In this document: positions 1 to 7,367 of the stretch, piece after piece
Layout: each line of letters starts with the position of its first letter
Position numbering within the stretch: the first letter of the stretch is position 1
NCBI GenBank assembly: GCA_955652655.1
Contig: CATPCK010000544.1
Span: 1-14,757, forward strand
Direction: 5' to 3'
Length of the DNA stretch: 14,757 bases
Source: an uncultured Ktedonobacteraceae bacterium
Lineage (GTDB): Bacteria > Chloroflexota > Ktedonobacteria > Ktedonobacterales > Ktedonobacteraceae
Translations under genes and position numbers: made by a program
Notes under the pieces: model-generated
Told to the model about the DNA's origin: nothing
What the model saw: the letters and a program-made list of their open reading frames with translations, nothing else
The model's database searches: none

Positions 1-948
1 CCCTTTCTGGACCTGGGCAAAGCTTTCACCGCGTTCTTTGTGGGATTAAAAAGCGGGAAAAGGAAAGGTCGTCCCAAGTTCAAAAGCAGGAAGAGAAGCA
101 AGGCCAGTTTCTATCTCGCCAATGATCAATGCGAGCTTGGGGATCATCGCATCTGGATCCCCAAACTCGGATGGGTCAATATGGCGGAGAACCTGCGCTT
201 CAAAGGCAAGGTGACAGGCGCACGGATCACGAAAACCGCTGATTGGTGGTTTGTTTCCCTGACGGTTGAGATGCCAGATGAAATGCCTGAGAAGAGACCT
301 GCCGCCATTGGCGTCGCTGTTGGCTTGAACAGACTGGCAACCTTGAGTACGGGAGAGGGATACGAAAACCAAGCATTCCTGCGAACTGCACTCAACAAGC
401 TGCGCCAGGCCAACAAACGGTTGCATCGACGGGTCAAAGGCTCAAAAAATCGTGAAAAAGCGCGTCGTCAGGTAGCACGACTGCATTACCGCATTACGTG
501 TCTACGCGATGATGTGCTCCACAAGCTGACTACACGCCTCGCTGAGTGCTATGGTATGGTGGGGATTGAAGACCTCAACCTCAAGGGATTGCTGAAGAAT
601 CGCAAGCTTGCTCGCTCGTTCTCTGACGCCGCATTAGGTAAGCTCTTGGACCTGCTCGCGAGCAAAGTTGAGCAGCGTGGTGGGCAGATCATCAAGGTAG
701 GGCGCTTCTTTCCATCGAGTAAGACCTGCCACTCGTGCGGCTGGAAATGGGAAGCGATAGAGCTTTCGGATCGCGTGTTCCTGTGCCAGAACAAGAGCTG
801 TGCCTATTTTCAGTTTGCTCAGGATCGTGACCACAACGCTGCTCTGTGCATCCTTTTTGAAGCCCTGCGCTTGATCGGGCTGTTTGATCAAGCCGTCGAC
901 GGCATTGGCTCAGACGACGACGTAAACTTGGCTGCGGACGCGGGGTAA
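1..948 (+). CDS. tnpB: TnpB (IS200/IS605 OrfB family), 5'-truncated by window, RuvC-I Asp replaced
   Basis: The frame is open from base 1, so the gene starts outside the window and the GTG at 40 is an internal codon. TnpB is an RNA-guided RuvC-like endonuclease of IS200/IS605 elements. Family marks in order: a basic segment with GRPKFKSR, the RuvC-I position at 307-327, a helical KGSKNREKARRQVARLH stretch, the RuvC-II motif GIEDLNLKGL (Glu codon 568-570), FFPSSKTCHSCG with a first zinc-finger CxxC, a second knuckle CQNKSC (C-x4-C), and RuvC-III DRDHNAA (823-840). The first RuvC motif reads IGVAVGL where the family has IGIDLGL, so the catalytic Asp is Ala (codon GCT, 316-318). Glu and the last Asp are kept. 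Nuclease activity is therefore doubtful. It may be a decayed transposase copy or a domesticated, nuclease-dead TnpB. No TnpA is visible. Family assignment is firm; loss of activity is inferred. Confidence 0.93.
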   Translation, partial: PFLDLGKAFTAFFVGLKSGKRKGRPKFKSRKRSKASFYLANDQCELGDHRIWIPKLGWVNMAENLRFKGKVTGARITKTADWWFVSLTVEMPDEMPEKRPAAIGVAVGLNRLATLSTGEGYENQAFLRTALNKLRQANKRLHRRVKGSKNREKARRQVARLHYRITCLRDDVLHKLTTRLAECYGMVGIEDLNLKGLLKNRKLARSFSDAALGKLLDLLASKVEQRGGQIIKVGRFFPSSKTCHSCGWKWEAIELSDRVFLCQNKSCAYFQFAQDRDHNAALCILFEALRLIGLFDQAVDGIGSDDDVNLAADAG

Positions 949-1060
949 GACCAAAAATGCCCCTGGTATTGAGGCACCTACGGATGAAACAGCAACAACG
1001 AAAGCTGTGGTGAATCTATGCTTGCATATGTTTTACTACATTAATCGGAGCAGCTTGACG
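949..1060. other. Short gap after tnpB; possible remnant of the element's right end
   Basis: 112 bases between the tnpB stop and the exporter start. In IS200/IS605 elements the right end and the 3' part of the guide (omega/reRNA) lie in or just after the tnpB 3' end, so this is where a guide would be expected. I see no convincing hairpin, repeat or strong sigma-A promoter here. The only clear signal is the GGAG before 1061. The frame of the exporter gene stays open upstream to a TAA at 923-925, so the exporter ORF appears to run back into the end of tnpB, but no coding signal supports that extension. Confidence 0.4.
1047..1050 (+). promoter_or_regulatory. Ribosome binding site that sets the MFS start
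   Basis: GGAG lies 10 bases before ATG 1061. The upstream in-frame GTG at 1007 has no purine-rich site before it, and its extra 18 residues do not look like an MFS N-terminus. Confidence 0.55.
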
Positions 1061-2665
1061 ATGGCAGACCTATCAAGGTCGTTAGAGAACGACAAGGCAC
1101 ACCTTGTTGGAGAACCAGAAGTACTTCATGGTATAGATATCAAAAAGGCAGGCCCCTGGATACTGCTGGCAACGATCCTCGGCTCAAGTATGGCCTTTAT
1201 CGACAGCAGCGTTGTCAATGTCGCGCTGCCCAGGTTACAGGCCGACCTGAATGCAACAGCCACTCAGGTTCAATGGGTTGTAGAAGCCTACGCGCTCTTT
1301 CTCTCAGCCCTTATCCTCGTAGGCGGATCACTGGGCGATTCGTTTGGTCGCAAACGGATCTTTGCTATCGGTATCGCTCTTTTTGCCGTGGCATCCATAG
1401 GCTGCGGCATCTCGCAAAACATCTCACAGTTGATCGCGACCCGCGCTCTACAAGGGGTCGGGGGCGCCTTGTTGACCCCTGGCAGCCTCTCTATCATCCG
1501 CGCAACCTTCCCCGCTGAACAGCGTGGACGAGCTATCGGCATGTGGTCCGGTTTCTCAGCCATCACCACCGTTCTGGGACCGCTGCTGGGTGGTTGGCTG
1601 GTGCAGTACGCCACGTGGCGCTGGATCTTCTTTATCAATATTCCCCTGGCGGTGATAGTGCTAATCGTCCTGTTCCGGCACGTTCCCGAGAGCCGCAATG
1701 CCGGAGGTAGGACTCACTTAGACTGGTTAGGGGCGCTGCTGGCCACTATCTGCCTGGGGGCGCTTGTCTACGGCCTGATCGAATCGAATAACCTGGGCCT
1801 GTCGAACCCGCTGGTGCTAGGCATGATTGCTCTTGGCGTCGCAGCCCTTGTCGGGTTTATCATAGCAGAGCTTCGCAATGCCGGGCCTATGATGCCGCTG
1901 ACGCTCTTCCGTTCGCACACATTTACAGGCGCGAACCTGTTGACGCTGATGCTCTACGCAGCCATGGGGGGCACCCTGTTCTTTCTGCCCTTTAACCTTA
2001 TTCTCGTCCAGGGCTATCCACCCACTGCAGCCGGGGCGGCATTTGTACCTTTCACCCTCTTGCTGTTTGGCCTCTCCCGCTGGTCGGGAGGATTGGTGAG
2101 TCGCTATGGCGCAAAACTGCCGCTTGTCATTGGTCCCTTGCTCGCGGCCATAGGTTTTTTCCTCTTCACGCTGCCCGGCATCGGCGGCAGTTACTGGACA
2201 ACCTTTTTCCCGGCTGTGGTATTCTTAGGTCTTGGGATGGCTACAACCATTGCCCCATTGACAACCGCTGTACTGGGAGCAGTGGAGGATCGTTACGCGG
2301 GTATTGCCTCGGGCATCAATAACGCGGTAGCGCGGGTGGCGGGTCTGCTGGCTATCGCAGTGCTCAGTATCTTCGTCCTGCACACCTTTAATAGCAGCCT
2401 CGACAGCCGCATGGATGCAATGCATGTTTCACCCGCGATACGACACTTGCTGGATGACCAGCGCATCAAGCTCGCGGCCGCGCAGGTTCCGGCAACGGTA
2501 CAAGGCACGCTCCATGCCGCATTACACCATGCTATCGCCGCGGCGTTTGTGGACAGTTTCCGCCTGGCTATGTGGATTGGAGTTGGCCTCGCACTCACAA
2601 GCGCATTATGCGCATTCTTATTGGTTGAGGGGAAATCCTCTTCAAAGAGCGATGAATCCTCCTAA
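1061..2665 (+). CDS. MFS drug:H+ antiporter, DHA2 (EmrB/QacA) type, 14 TM
   Basis: 534 residues from ATG 1061. Proton-driven exporter in the cytoplasmic membrane, of the 14-TM DHA2 group that pumps toxic or lipophilic compounds. TM1 begins near residue 30 and ends with the DSSVVNVALPRL signature. QWVVEAYALFLSALIL follows, then motif A GSLGDSFGRKR (about residues 90-99) in the TM2-TM3 loop. ATRALQGVGGALLTPGSL is the motif-B region and VLGPLLGGWLV (residues 171-181) is the antiporter-specific motif C in TM5. A long soluble loop before the last TM (about 455-500) is usual for the group. The length matches the usual 500-550. The substrate cannot be read from sequence. No TetR or MarR regulator is adjacent: the upstream neighbour is tnpB and the downstream neighbour is a convergent kinase gene whose stop overlaps this one. 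Confidence 0.92.
   Translation: MADLSRSLENDKAHLVGEPEVLHGIDIKKAGPWILLATILGSSMAFIDSSVVNVALPRLQADLNATATQVQWVVEAYALFLSALILVGGSLGDSFGRKRIFAIGIALFAVASIGCGISQNISQLIATRALQGVGGALLTPGSLSIIRATFPAEQRGRAIGMWSGFSAITTVLGPLLGGWLVQYATWRWIFFINIPLAVIVLIVLFRHVPESRNAGGRTHLDWLGALLATICLGALVYGLIESNNLGLSNPLVLGMIALGVAALVGFIIAELRNAGPMMPLTLFRSHTFTGANLLTLMLYAAMGGTLFFLPFNLILVQGYPPTAAGAAFVPFTLLLFGLSRWSGGLVSRYGAKLPLVIGPLLAAIGFFLFTLPGIGGSYWTTFFPAVVFLGLGMATTIAPLTTAVLGAVEDRYAGIASGINNAVARVAGLLAIAVLSIFVLHTFNSSLDSRMDAMHVSPAIRHLLDDQRIKLAAAQVPATVQGTLHAALHHAIAAAFVDSFRLAMWIGVGLALTSALCAFLLVEGKSSSKSDESS
2662..2665. other. Overlapping stop codons of convergent genes
   Basis: The exporter stop TAA (2663-2665) and the kinase stop TAG (complement of 2662-2664) share two bases. 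Neither transcript can end in intergenic DNA here. Confidence 0.95.
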
Positions 2666-5007
2666 ACCTTCTTGATATCAAGAGAAGCCAGGTACTGGCA
2701 TTCAACGTACGCCTGGTAGCCCCCGGCTGAACCAGGAGCGGCGGTAGGTCCTCCGTTGGGTGGAATAGTGCGGCCCGTATATGCATCTCCTGCCAGTTGC
2801 TTCAGTTGCAGCGCCACAGTCAAGTCGGCGGGATCTCCAAGGTTGGAGGCTTTGAGGATTTGCGCATCATAGCCGCGCATTTGTTGTACCCAGCTCTTCA
2901 AGTCAGCCAGCGCGTTGCTCACATTCTGCGCATGTTGGCGTAATGCGTCATTATCTCCCGCTGTCTGACTTATCTTATTTATCTGTGCAGACAGAGCGTC
3001 AATGTAGCCTTGCTGCGTTGGTGAGGAGAGGAGACCAACCGGCAGAGAGAGCATATCAGGGTATGATGCCGGTAAATCTCCACTGCTCCTCGCAAACTGG
3101 GAGCCATCGATCAGCTCGATGATACGGATGGCCTGGCGTTGAACCAGCGCGTAGCCCTGCTTCGACTGGATACTGTCCACCACGCTTACAGCCTTATCAT
3201 TGATCCCTTTGATGGAGTCGAAGAGTCCGCTAATGAGACTCGCATGGGTTGGGTAGCCAGGCAGAGCGTACAATACATGCTGGATATATGGGAAGGAAGC
3301 GGTAGATAGTCCGGCCTGATAGACTTTGGCGCTAAGCGTTGGTGCGGTAGGTGCGGAGGTTCCATCGTTTTCTTCAGTCACGAAGACTCCACGGATAAAC
3401 GCCAGCAGATTGCTATGATTAGCTTCCCCTGCATAGAGCAACGTCGCGGTGCCATTCTGCAGCGTGAGATTCCCCAATGGTATTGCCTGCCCCGAGACGT
3501 TCTGGAGCCAGGCAACATAGTGCTTCCCTTGCGGTGGATCAGAGATGTTTTGCACTTCGATGCGCAACATATCGTTCTTCCCAAGCGCATCATCCTGGAA
3601 GAAGACGTGTCCAACTACGCCGTTCGTTGAAGGAGTTGAAGCAGAACGGAATAAAAGGCTGACCCCAAGCGAAACGACGACGACCAGCAGGAGAAGCAAA
3701 CCGATGATTGCCAGCGCCACTGGCGAGAGGAAATTTTTAGAGCGCAACTTCAAATCGTCCGCTGCTATCGCTGAAGATACCACAGAGGTCGCAGGGACCT
3801 TCATCGAAGGCGTAGGTAACCTGCCGCTGGTCTGCGTCTGCGGCTGAGGTGAGGTAATGCGCTGAGCGGCGGTGGCTCCAGTGATTGTGACAGGAGTTTT
3901 CGGATTTACCTGCGGGGGAAAGAACGTGGGACGATTGTTCGCTTCCGCCGTTTGTTTGCCCTGGCTCCCTTGCCCCGGCAGCGCGTCATGTTTAGAGGAG
4001 ATATCTGGGAGAGGTTGTGATACTCCCAGGATCGATGTCATGCCATTGATGGGCTGCTGCGCCTGGGCAGTGGGAACGCGCAAAGGTCCACTGTTCGTAT
4101 AGAAAAGCGGTTCCTCGGATTTATTCAATGTCATTTGCGGTAACCGCTCTATTGAGCAAGCTTCCGCGATAGCTCTTGCCATCAGTGATGCCGTGGCAAA
4201 GCGTGTCTTAGGATCTTTTGCCATGGCGCGCAGGATCACTTCTGAAAGTGAAAGCGGAATATGGGGATTAATGAGCATGGGAGAGGTGGGCAGCGTATTG
4301 AGGTGATGCATCATGATAGCCATGTTGCTCTCACCATGAAAGGGCAGTACTCCGGTACATATTTCGTAGAGGATCACCCCTAGCGAATAAATATCGCTGC
4401 GCGGATTCGCTTCCTCCCCCTTCACCTGTTCCGGAGAAATATAGAGGGTTAAAGCATTATTGTTGTTTCCGGGGAGATGCGCAATGCCGAAATCGGTGAG
4501 CATTGGTTCGCCAGCGGGTAAATGCGCAGTGTTTTTTATGTCGAGCAAGATATTCGATGGTTTGATGTTGTTATGAACGATTCCTTGTTCGTGCGCATAA
4601 TCAATGGCGGCGCCTACGCGTGTAAAGAGATGCACAATCTCGGAGACGGGCGGGAACAGTCCCGCGCGCGAGGTACGCTGGATGCTCTTCGCGATCGTTG
4701 TTTGCCCCTCGATGTAGTCCATGACTATATAGGGGGTGGTCTCGTTGCTGGACTCTGATGGGCGGGAAATATTGGCTTCGCGTACTTGCACAATATTAGA
4801 ATGGTGTAGCGCCGATATGCCTTGCCATTCTTTCATGAAGAGGGTAATGAAATTGGGGTCATTCTGAAGCAGGTCGGGATGGAGCAATTTCACGGCAACA
4901 TCCTGCCGGGTTTGTACATCAACACCTTTCCAGACCTCGCCTGTGATCCCGTGACCAAGCAGTTTCTGCAACTCGTATTTTCCAAGGCGTCGTGGGGTTG
5001 CGTTCAT
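2662..5007 (-). CDS. Membrane-anchored Ser/Thr kinase homologue with HNN catalytic loop (probable pseudokinase)
   Basis: 781 residues from the ATG at 5007, chosen for its AAGGA site 8 bases upstream. Residues 11-285 are a Hanks-type kinase fold: glycine loop LGHGITGEV (17-25), VAVK with Lys40, Glu60 in helix C, DFG at 172-174, SPEQ at 191-194 and SDIYSLG at 204-210. The catalytic loop reads VHNNIKPSN, so the usual HRD is H145-N146-N147 and the proton-accepting Asp is Asn (codon 4569-4567). The activation segment is short and lacks the usual GT before the APE-like motif. A Pro/Gln/Thr-rich linker (290-425) leads to one TM (about 428-453). The outside part has a beta-rich stretch, HYVAWLQNVSGQAIPLG (496-512), resembling the RskA-type anti-sigma C-terminal fold, then a helical domain. 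Nucleotide binding may persist but phosphotransfer is doubtful. It is divergent from the nuclease/kinase operon and shares its control region. Confidence 0.88.
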   Translation of the reverse strand: MNATPRRLGKYELQKLLGHGITGEVWKGVDVQTRQDVAVKLLHPDLLQNDPNFITLFMKEWQGISALHHSNIVQVREANISRPSESSNETTPYIVMDYIEGQTTIAKSIQRTSRAGLFPPVSEIVHLFTRVGAAIDYAHEQGIVHNNIKPSNILLDIKNTAHLPAGEPMLTDFGIAHLPGNNNNALTLYISPEQVKGEEANPRSDIYSLGVILYEICTGVLPFHGESNMAIMMHHLNTLPTSPMLINPHIPLSLSEVILRAMAKDPKTRFATASLMARAIAEACSIERLPQMTLNKSEEPLFYTNSGPLRVPTAQAQQPINGMTSILGVSQPLPDISSKHDALPGQGSQGKQTAEANNRPTFFPPQVNPKTPVTITGATAAQRITSPQPQTQTSGRLPTPSMKVPATSVVSSAIAADDLKLRSKNFLSPVALAIIGLLLLLVVVVSLGVSLLFRSASTPSTNGVVGHVFFQDDALGKNDMLRIEVQNISDPPQGKHYVAWLQNVSGQAIPLGNLTLQNGTATLLYAGEANHSNLLAFIRGVFVTEENDGTSAPTAPTLSAKVYQAGLSTASFPYIQHVLYALPGYPTHASLISGLFDSIKGINDKAVSVVDSIQSKQGYALVQRQAIRIIELIDGSQFARSSGDLPASYPDMLSLPVGLLSSPTQQGYIDALSAQINKISQTAGDNDALRQHAQNVSNALADLKSWVQQMRGYDAQILKASNLGDPADLTVALQLKQLAGDAYTGRTIPPNGGPTAAPGSAGGYQAYVECQYLASLDIKKV
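2670..2683. repeat. 14-bp perfect palindrome at the convergent junction
   Basis: TCTTGATATCAAGA is its own reverse complement. It lies five bases after the exporter stop and inside the last codons of the convergent kinase gene. As RNA it could fold a 5-bp stem with a 4-base loop, extendable with a bulge to the flanking CTT/AAG. There is no T-run on either side, so an intrinsic terminator is not supported. It could be a weak bidirectional 3'-end hairpin, a protein site or chance. Confidence 0.45.
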
Positions 5008-5011
5008 GGTT

Positions 5012-5020
5012 CTTTTCCTT
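5012..5020 (-). promoter_or_regulatory. Ribosome binding site for the HNN kinase
   Basis: On the minus strand AAGGAAAAG precedes ATG 5007 with 8 bases between AAGGA and the start. This favours 5007 over the non-ATG start at 5031, which would add 8 residues and place the site inside the gene. Confidence 0.7.
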
Positions 5021-5063
5021 AACCGCAACAAAATTAATTAAATATCACTACGGTCCCATCACT

Positions 5064-5092
5064 ACCATACAACTTTTTAGACATACGTTCAA
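5064..5092 (-). promoter_or_regulatory. Candidate sigma-A promoter of the HNN kinase gene
   Basis: Minus strand TTGAAC (5092-5087), 17-base spacer, TATGGT (5069-5064). This would start RNA near 5057 and give a leader of about 50 bases to ATG 5007. The spacing is ideal; the -10 matches four of six. Confidence 0.5.
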
Positions 5093-5206
5093 GGGCCTGA
5101 AACTTTTTTCCCATGCTTTCGCCATCAATGCTGGCTTTGCGACAAAAAGCATGATTTGTCGTGTAGCCAGAAACGGCTTATCCCACAAGAAATAGGTGAA
5201 GGAGAG

Positions 5207-5223
5207 CCCTGTAAAAAACAGGG
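5207..5223. repeat. Perfect inverted repeat upstream of the nuclease operon -10
   Basis: CCCTGT-AAAAA-ACAGGG: two 6-base arms around five A. Its centre (5215) is about 44 bases before the inferred RNA start near 5259, where an activator overlapping the -35 would bind. The -35 region is poor (TATTAA), which fits an activated promoter. It is not a terminator since no T-run follows on either strand. The role as operator is inference. Confidence 0.6.
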
Positions 5224-5252
5224 TATTAAGATGCTTCCTTTTCAGCTATAAT
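5224..5252 (+). promoter_or_regulatory. Candidate promoter of the nuclease/kinase operon
   Basis: A perfect TATAAT at 5247-5252. At 17 bases upstream the -35 position is TATTAA (5224-5229), a poor match. The inferred RNA start near 5259 gives a short leader of about 26 bases. Confidence 0.55.
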
Positions 5253-5272
5253 AGAGGCTACTCGTAACAAGT

Positions 5273-5280
5273 AAAGGGGA
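5273..5280 (+). promoter_or_regulatory. Ribosome binding site that selects GTG 5286
   Basis: AAAGGGGA ends 5 bases before GTG 5286. The overlapping ATG at 5284 is in another frame and gives no family-like protein, so GTG is the start. Confidence 0.65.
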
Positions 5281-5285
5281 AACAT

Positions 5286-7319
5286 GTGCGTTTCAGTCTG
5301 CAGGACATCAAAAAACAGGTACATAGACGTGGGGGAGATCTCTATGTCGGGTTGCACTTCCTCCGGCCAGGCGAGCTGCGGCCTGAGATAGAACGCTTGA
5401 TTGCTTATCATGAGCAATTGATGGGGCAACCACGGCGGCAGTTCTTCCAGGACGAGGCCCGCGCATGTATAGGCGATTATCGCATGGCCCATTGTCTCAT
5501 TGCTACATTGAGCGCCTGGTATCAATGGCAGCAGCGTTCCTGGCCAGAGGTGTTCCAACGCATCGGCAGCGAATCCCAGAAGCTGCTTGAAAATGCAGGT
5601 ATTACTTCTCCCATCCACCTGCGGCTCGCGCTTTATGATTATGTAAATCAACACCAGCAGGGCTTCCTGGATGCGCGGGGACGCACTGACACCTTGCAGA
5701 AATTCGTGGCCCCATACCAGCTCAGCGTTTCAGACCTGGATTACCTGCTAGCGCTGGACAGCGACGACGAAGAGGTGCTGACGCGCGATACGCCGCGCCC
5801 CCCGTCCGCACAGGATGTGGCGACTTTGTATAACCAGTGGGCTTTTGAATCGGCGCTCTTCAATGCCTCGAGCGTGCGCTTTATCATCGACTGCAACGCT
5901 TTTGAACATGCACAGAGTGGAACTGATCTCCCCACCGGCATGGCCGGGCAGATCGGTACTGGTATCGGTACGGTCGTTAAGCGCCTCTGTTACCTGGCTC
6001 GCCGGCTCGGCGTCTACTACGATCTCACCTTTGACTCCCCCAGCGCCAACACGGCGCCATTATTGCACCTTACGCTCTATGGCCCCCAGGAGATGACCGG
6101 TGCGCCGCAGCAGTACGGCATGCGTTTAGCCAGGCTCTGTCGCTTGCTTTTAGGCTATGGCTCCTCCCCACGCCAGGATGCCACCATTTCACACGAGCGG
6201 AACAAGCAGAAACGTCGCGGCGCGCTTACGAAGGCTATCGTTGAGGCTGAGGCGACCGTACATTTTTTGCAACGATCGTACTGCTTCGCCATGGATCAAA
6301 CACTGCTCTCGCTGCTGCCACCAATAGAGGCAACGCCCGGCAGTAACGTGGAAGAACCGCTCGCGCATGCTCAACGGGGATCAACAGATGCACCATCCAT
6401 CTTTGATAGCAGCATCGAACAATCCTTCACTGAGGCATTCATTGCCTTGCAAAACAGCAACGCCGTAGAGGGTTGGCAACTCATTCGCGAGCCTGAGCCT
6501 CTCATGCTCGAACACGGTATTTTCATCCCGGACTTCGCGCTTACGCGGCAGCAGAAGCGCGTTTACGTTGAAATACTCGGTTTCTGGACACCGTCCTACA
6601 GGGAGCGCAAGATGCAGAAGCTGCAACAATTGCGCAATCGCGGAGACATTGTGCTGGCTATTCCAGAAGAAGCGAGGGAGGCTTTCGCAAGTATCGCACA
6701 CATGTTCCCCATTGCCTGGTATACCAGCCAATTGTCGGCTACCGAACTCATCAAGCTGTTGCGCAAACACTACGACGACTTTGCGGAACGCCTGGCATCG
6801 ATCGATAGCGCCACAGTGAGACAGCGCGTACAGGCAGAGGGTTTCTTGCCGGAACGTCTCTGCTATGAACTCCTGCACGTGTATCGCCGTTCAGAACTGC
6901 CTCAGGCAGCGGAACGTGTGAGCGGGCAGGGCGTGACTTTCTCCCCAGGGATAGGACTCTACCAGGTCGATTGGATGGAACAACTGCGAACCTCGTTCGT
7001 ATTATTGATAGGGATTCTTGCTGTGCCTTCTCTGGCGGACGTCCTGCGCGAGGCCAGAACGCGCTGGCCATCTCTAGTCGACTGCGAAGACTCGACCATT
7101 GAAGCGATGCTGGGCCTCTGGCCGGAGGTGCGCGTGCGCCGCTCCTCCATTTTTGAAGCGACCGTGGAGATCGTCAAAGATGGAGAGGGACAACTCTATG
7201 CGGTCACCAGCGAGGAAACCCCGGATAGCGTGCCCGCAAAGAAATCGGGGCGCGAAAAGCGTACAATACCAAAGAAACGGGTTGTGAAAGAGGCCGCCCA
7301 GGGCGATTTATGGAACTAA
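5286..7319 (+). CDS. DUF790 / Bax1-like nuclease
   Basis: 677 residues, GTG start. DUF790 includes archaeal Bax1, a nuclease that partners the XPB DNA helicase in nucleotide-excision-type DNA processing. Family marks: N-terminal RRGGDLY; the YNQWAFESALFNAS stretch (about 182-195); a KRLCYLARRLGVYYDLTF segment followed by LYGPQ and YGMRLARL; then the nuclease core. The core begins at FDSSIEQSF (373-381), continues with GWQLIREPEPL, IPDFAL with Asp416, and VYVEILGFWTPSYRERK with Glu429 and Lys442. Asp416 and the Glu429 motif match a PD-(D/E)XK fold, but position +2 after Glu429 is Leu431, so the lysine is not in its canonical place; Lys442 could serve. The protein is longer than archaeal Bax1 and ends in a Lys/Arg-rich tail (about 650-670). 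No XPB gene adjoins it. It heads a run of same-strand genes followed after 48 bases by a kinase. Family firm; cellular role inferred. Confidence 0.87.
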   Translation: MRFSLQDIKKQVHRRGGDLYVGLHFLRPGELRPEIERLIAYHEQLMGQPRRQFFQDEARACIGDYRMAHCLIATLSAWYQWQQRSWPEVFQRIGSESQKLLENAGITSPIHLRLALYDYVNQHQQGFLDARGRTDTLQKFVAPYQLSVSDLDYLLALDSDDEEVLTRDTPRPPSAQDVATLYNQWAFESALFNASSVRFIIDCNAFEHAQSGTDLPTGMAGQIGTGIGTVVKRLCYLARRLGVYYDLTFDSPSANTAPLLHLTLYGPQEMTGAPQQYGMRLARLCRLLLGYGSSPRQDATISHERNKQKRRGALTKAIVEAEATVHFLQRSYCFAMDQTLLSLLPPIEATPGSNVEEPLAHAQRGSTDAPSIFDSSIEQSFTEAFIALQNSNAVEGWQLIREPEPLMLEHGIFIPDFALTRQQKRVYVEILGFWTPSYRERKMQKLQQLRNRGDIVLAIPEEAREAFASIAHMFPIAWYTSQLSATELIKLLRKHYDDFAERLASIDSATVRQRVQAEGFLPERLCYELLHVYRRSELPQAAERVSGQGVTFSPGIGLYQVDWMEQLRTSFVLLIGILAVPSLADVLREARTRWPSLVDCEDSTIEAMLGLWPEVRVRRSSIFEATVEIVKDGEGQLYAVTSEETPDSVPAKKSGREKRTIPKKRVVKEAAQGDLWN

Positions 7320-7367
7320 AAATGTATACATTTGCATGTTAAACAAGTTTGATGGACTGATTACTCT

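Larger units (their letters stand above)
5008..5285. other. Shared divergent control region (278 bp)
   Basis: Lies between the minus-strand kinase and the plus-strand nuclease operon and is AT-rich near 5030-5045. It holds a promoter candidate in each direction and a perfect inverted repeat at 5207-5223. No tRNA, small gene with a convincing start, or long repeat is seen. The open stretch 4992-5195 lacks any sign of being coding. Confidence 0.7.

Noticed and set aside
1007..1060. Upstream GTG start of the MFS gene (18 extra residues)
   Set aside because: No ribosome site before 1007, the added residues do not resemble an MFS N-terminus, and ATG 1061 has GGAG upstream.
4992..5195. Possible small protein of 67 residues in the divergent control region
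   Set aside because: Its first part is antisense to the kinase N-terminus, it has no ribosome site, and it spans the kinase promoter candidate; composition is not protein-like.
5207..5223. Inverted repeat as an intrinsic terminator
   Set aside because: No T-run follows on either strand and no gene ends just before it.
5284..5300. ATG at 5284 as the start of the nuclease gene
   Set aside because: Out of frame with the DUF790 protein; GTG at 5286 is in frame with suitable ribosome-site spacing.
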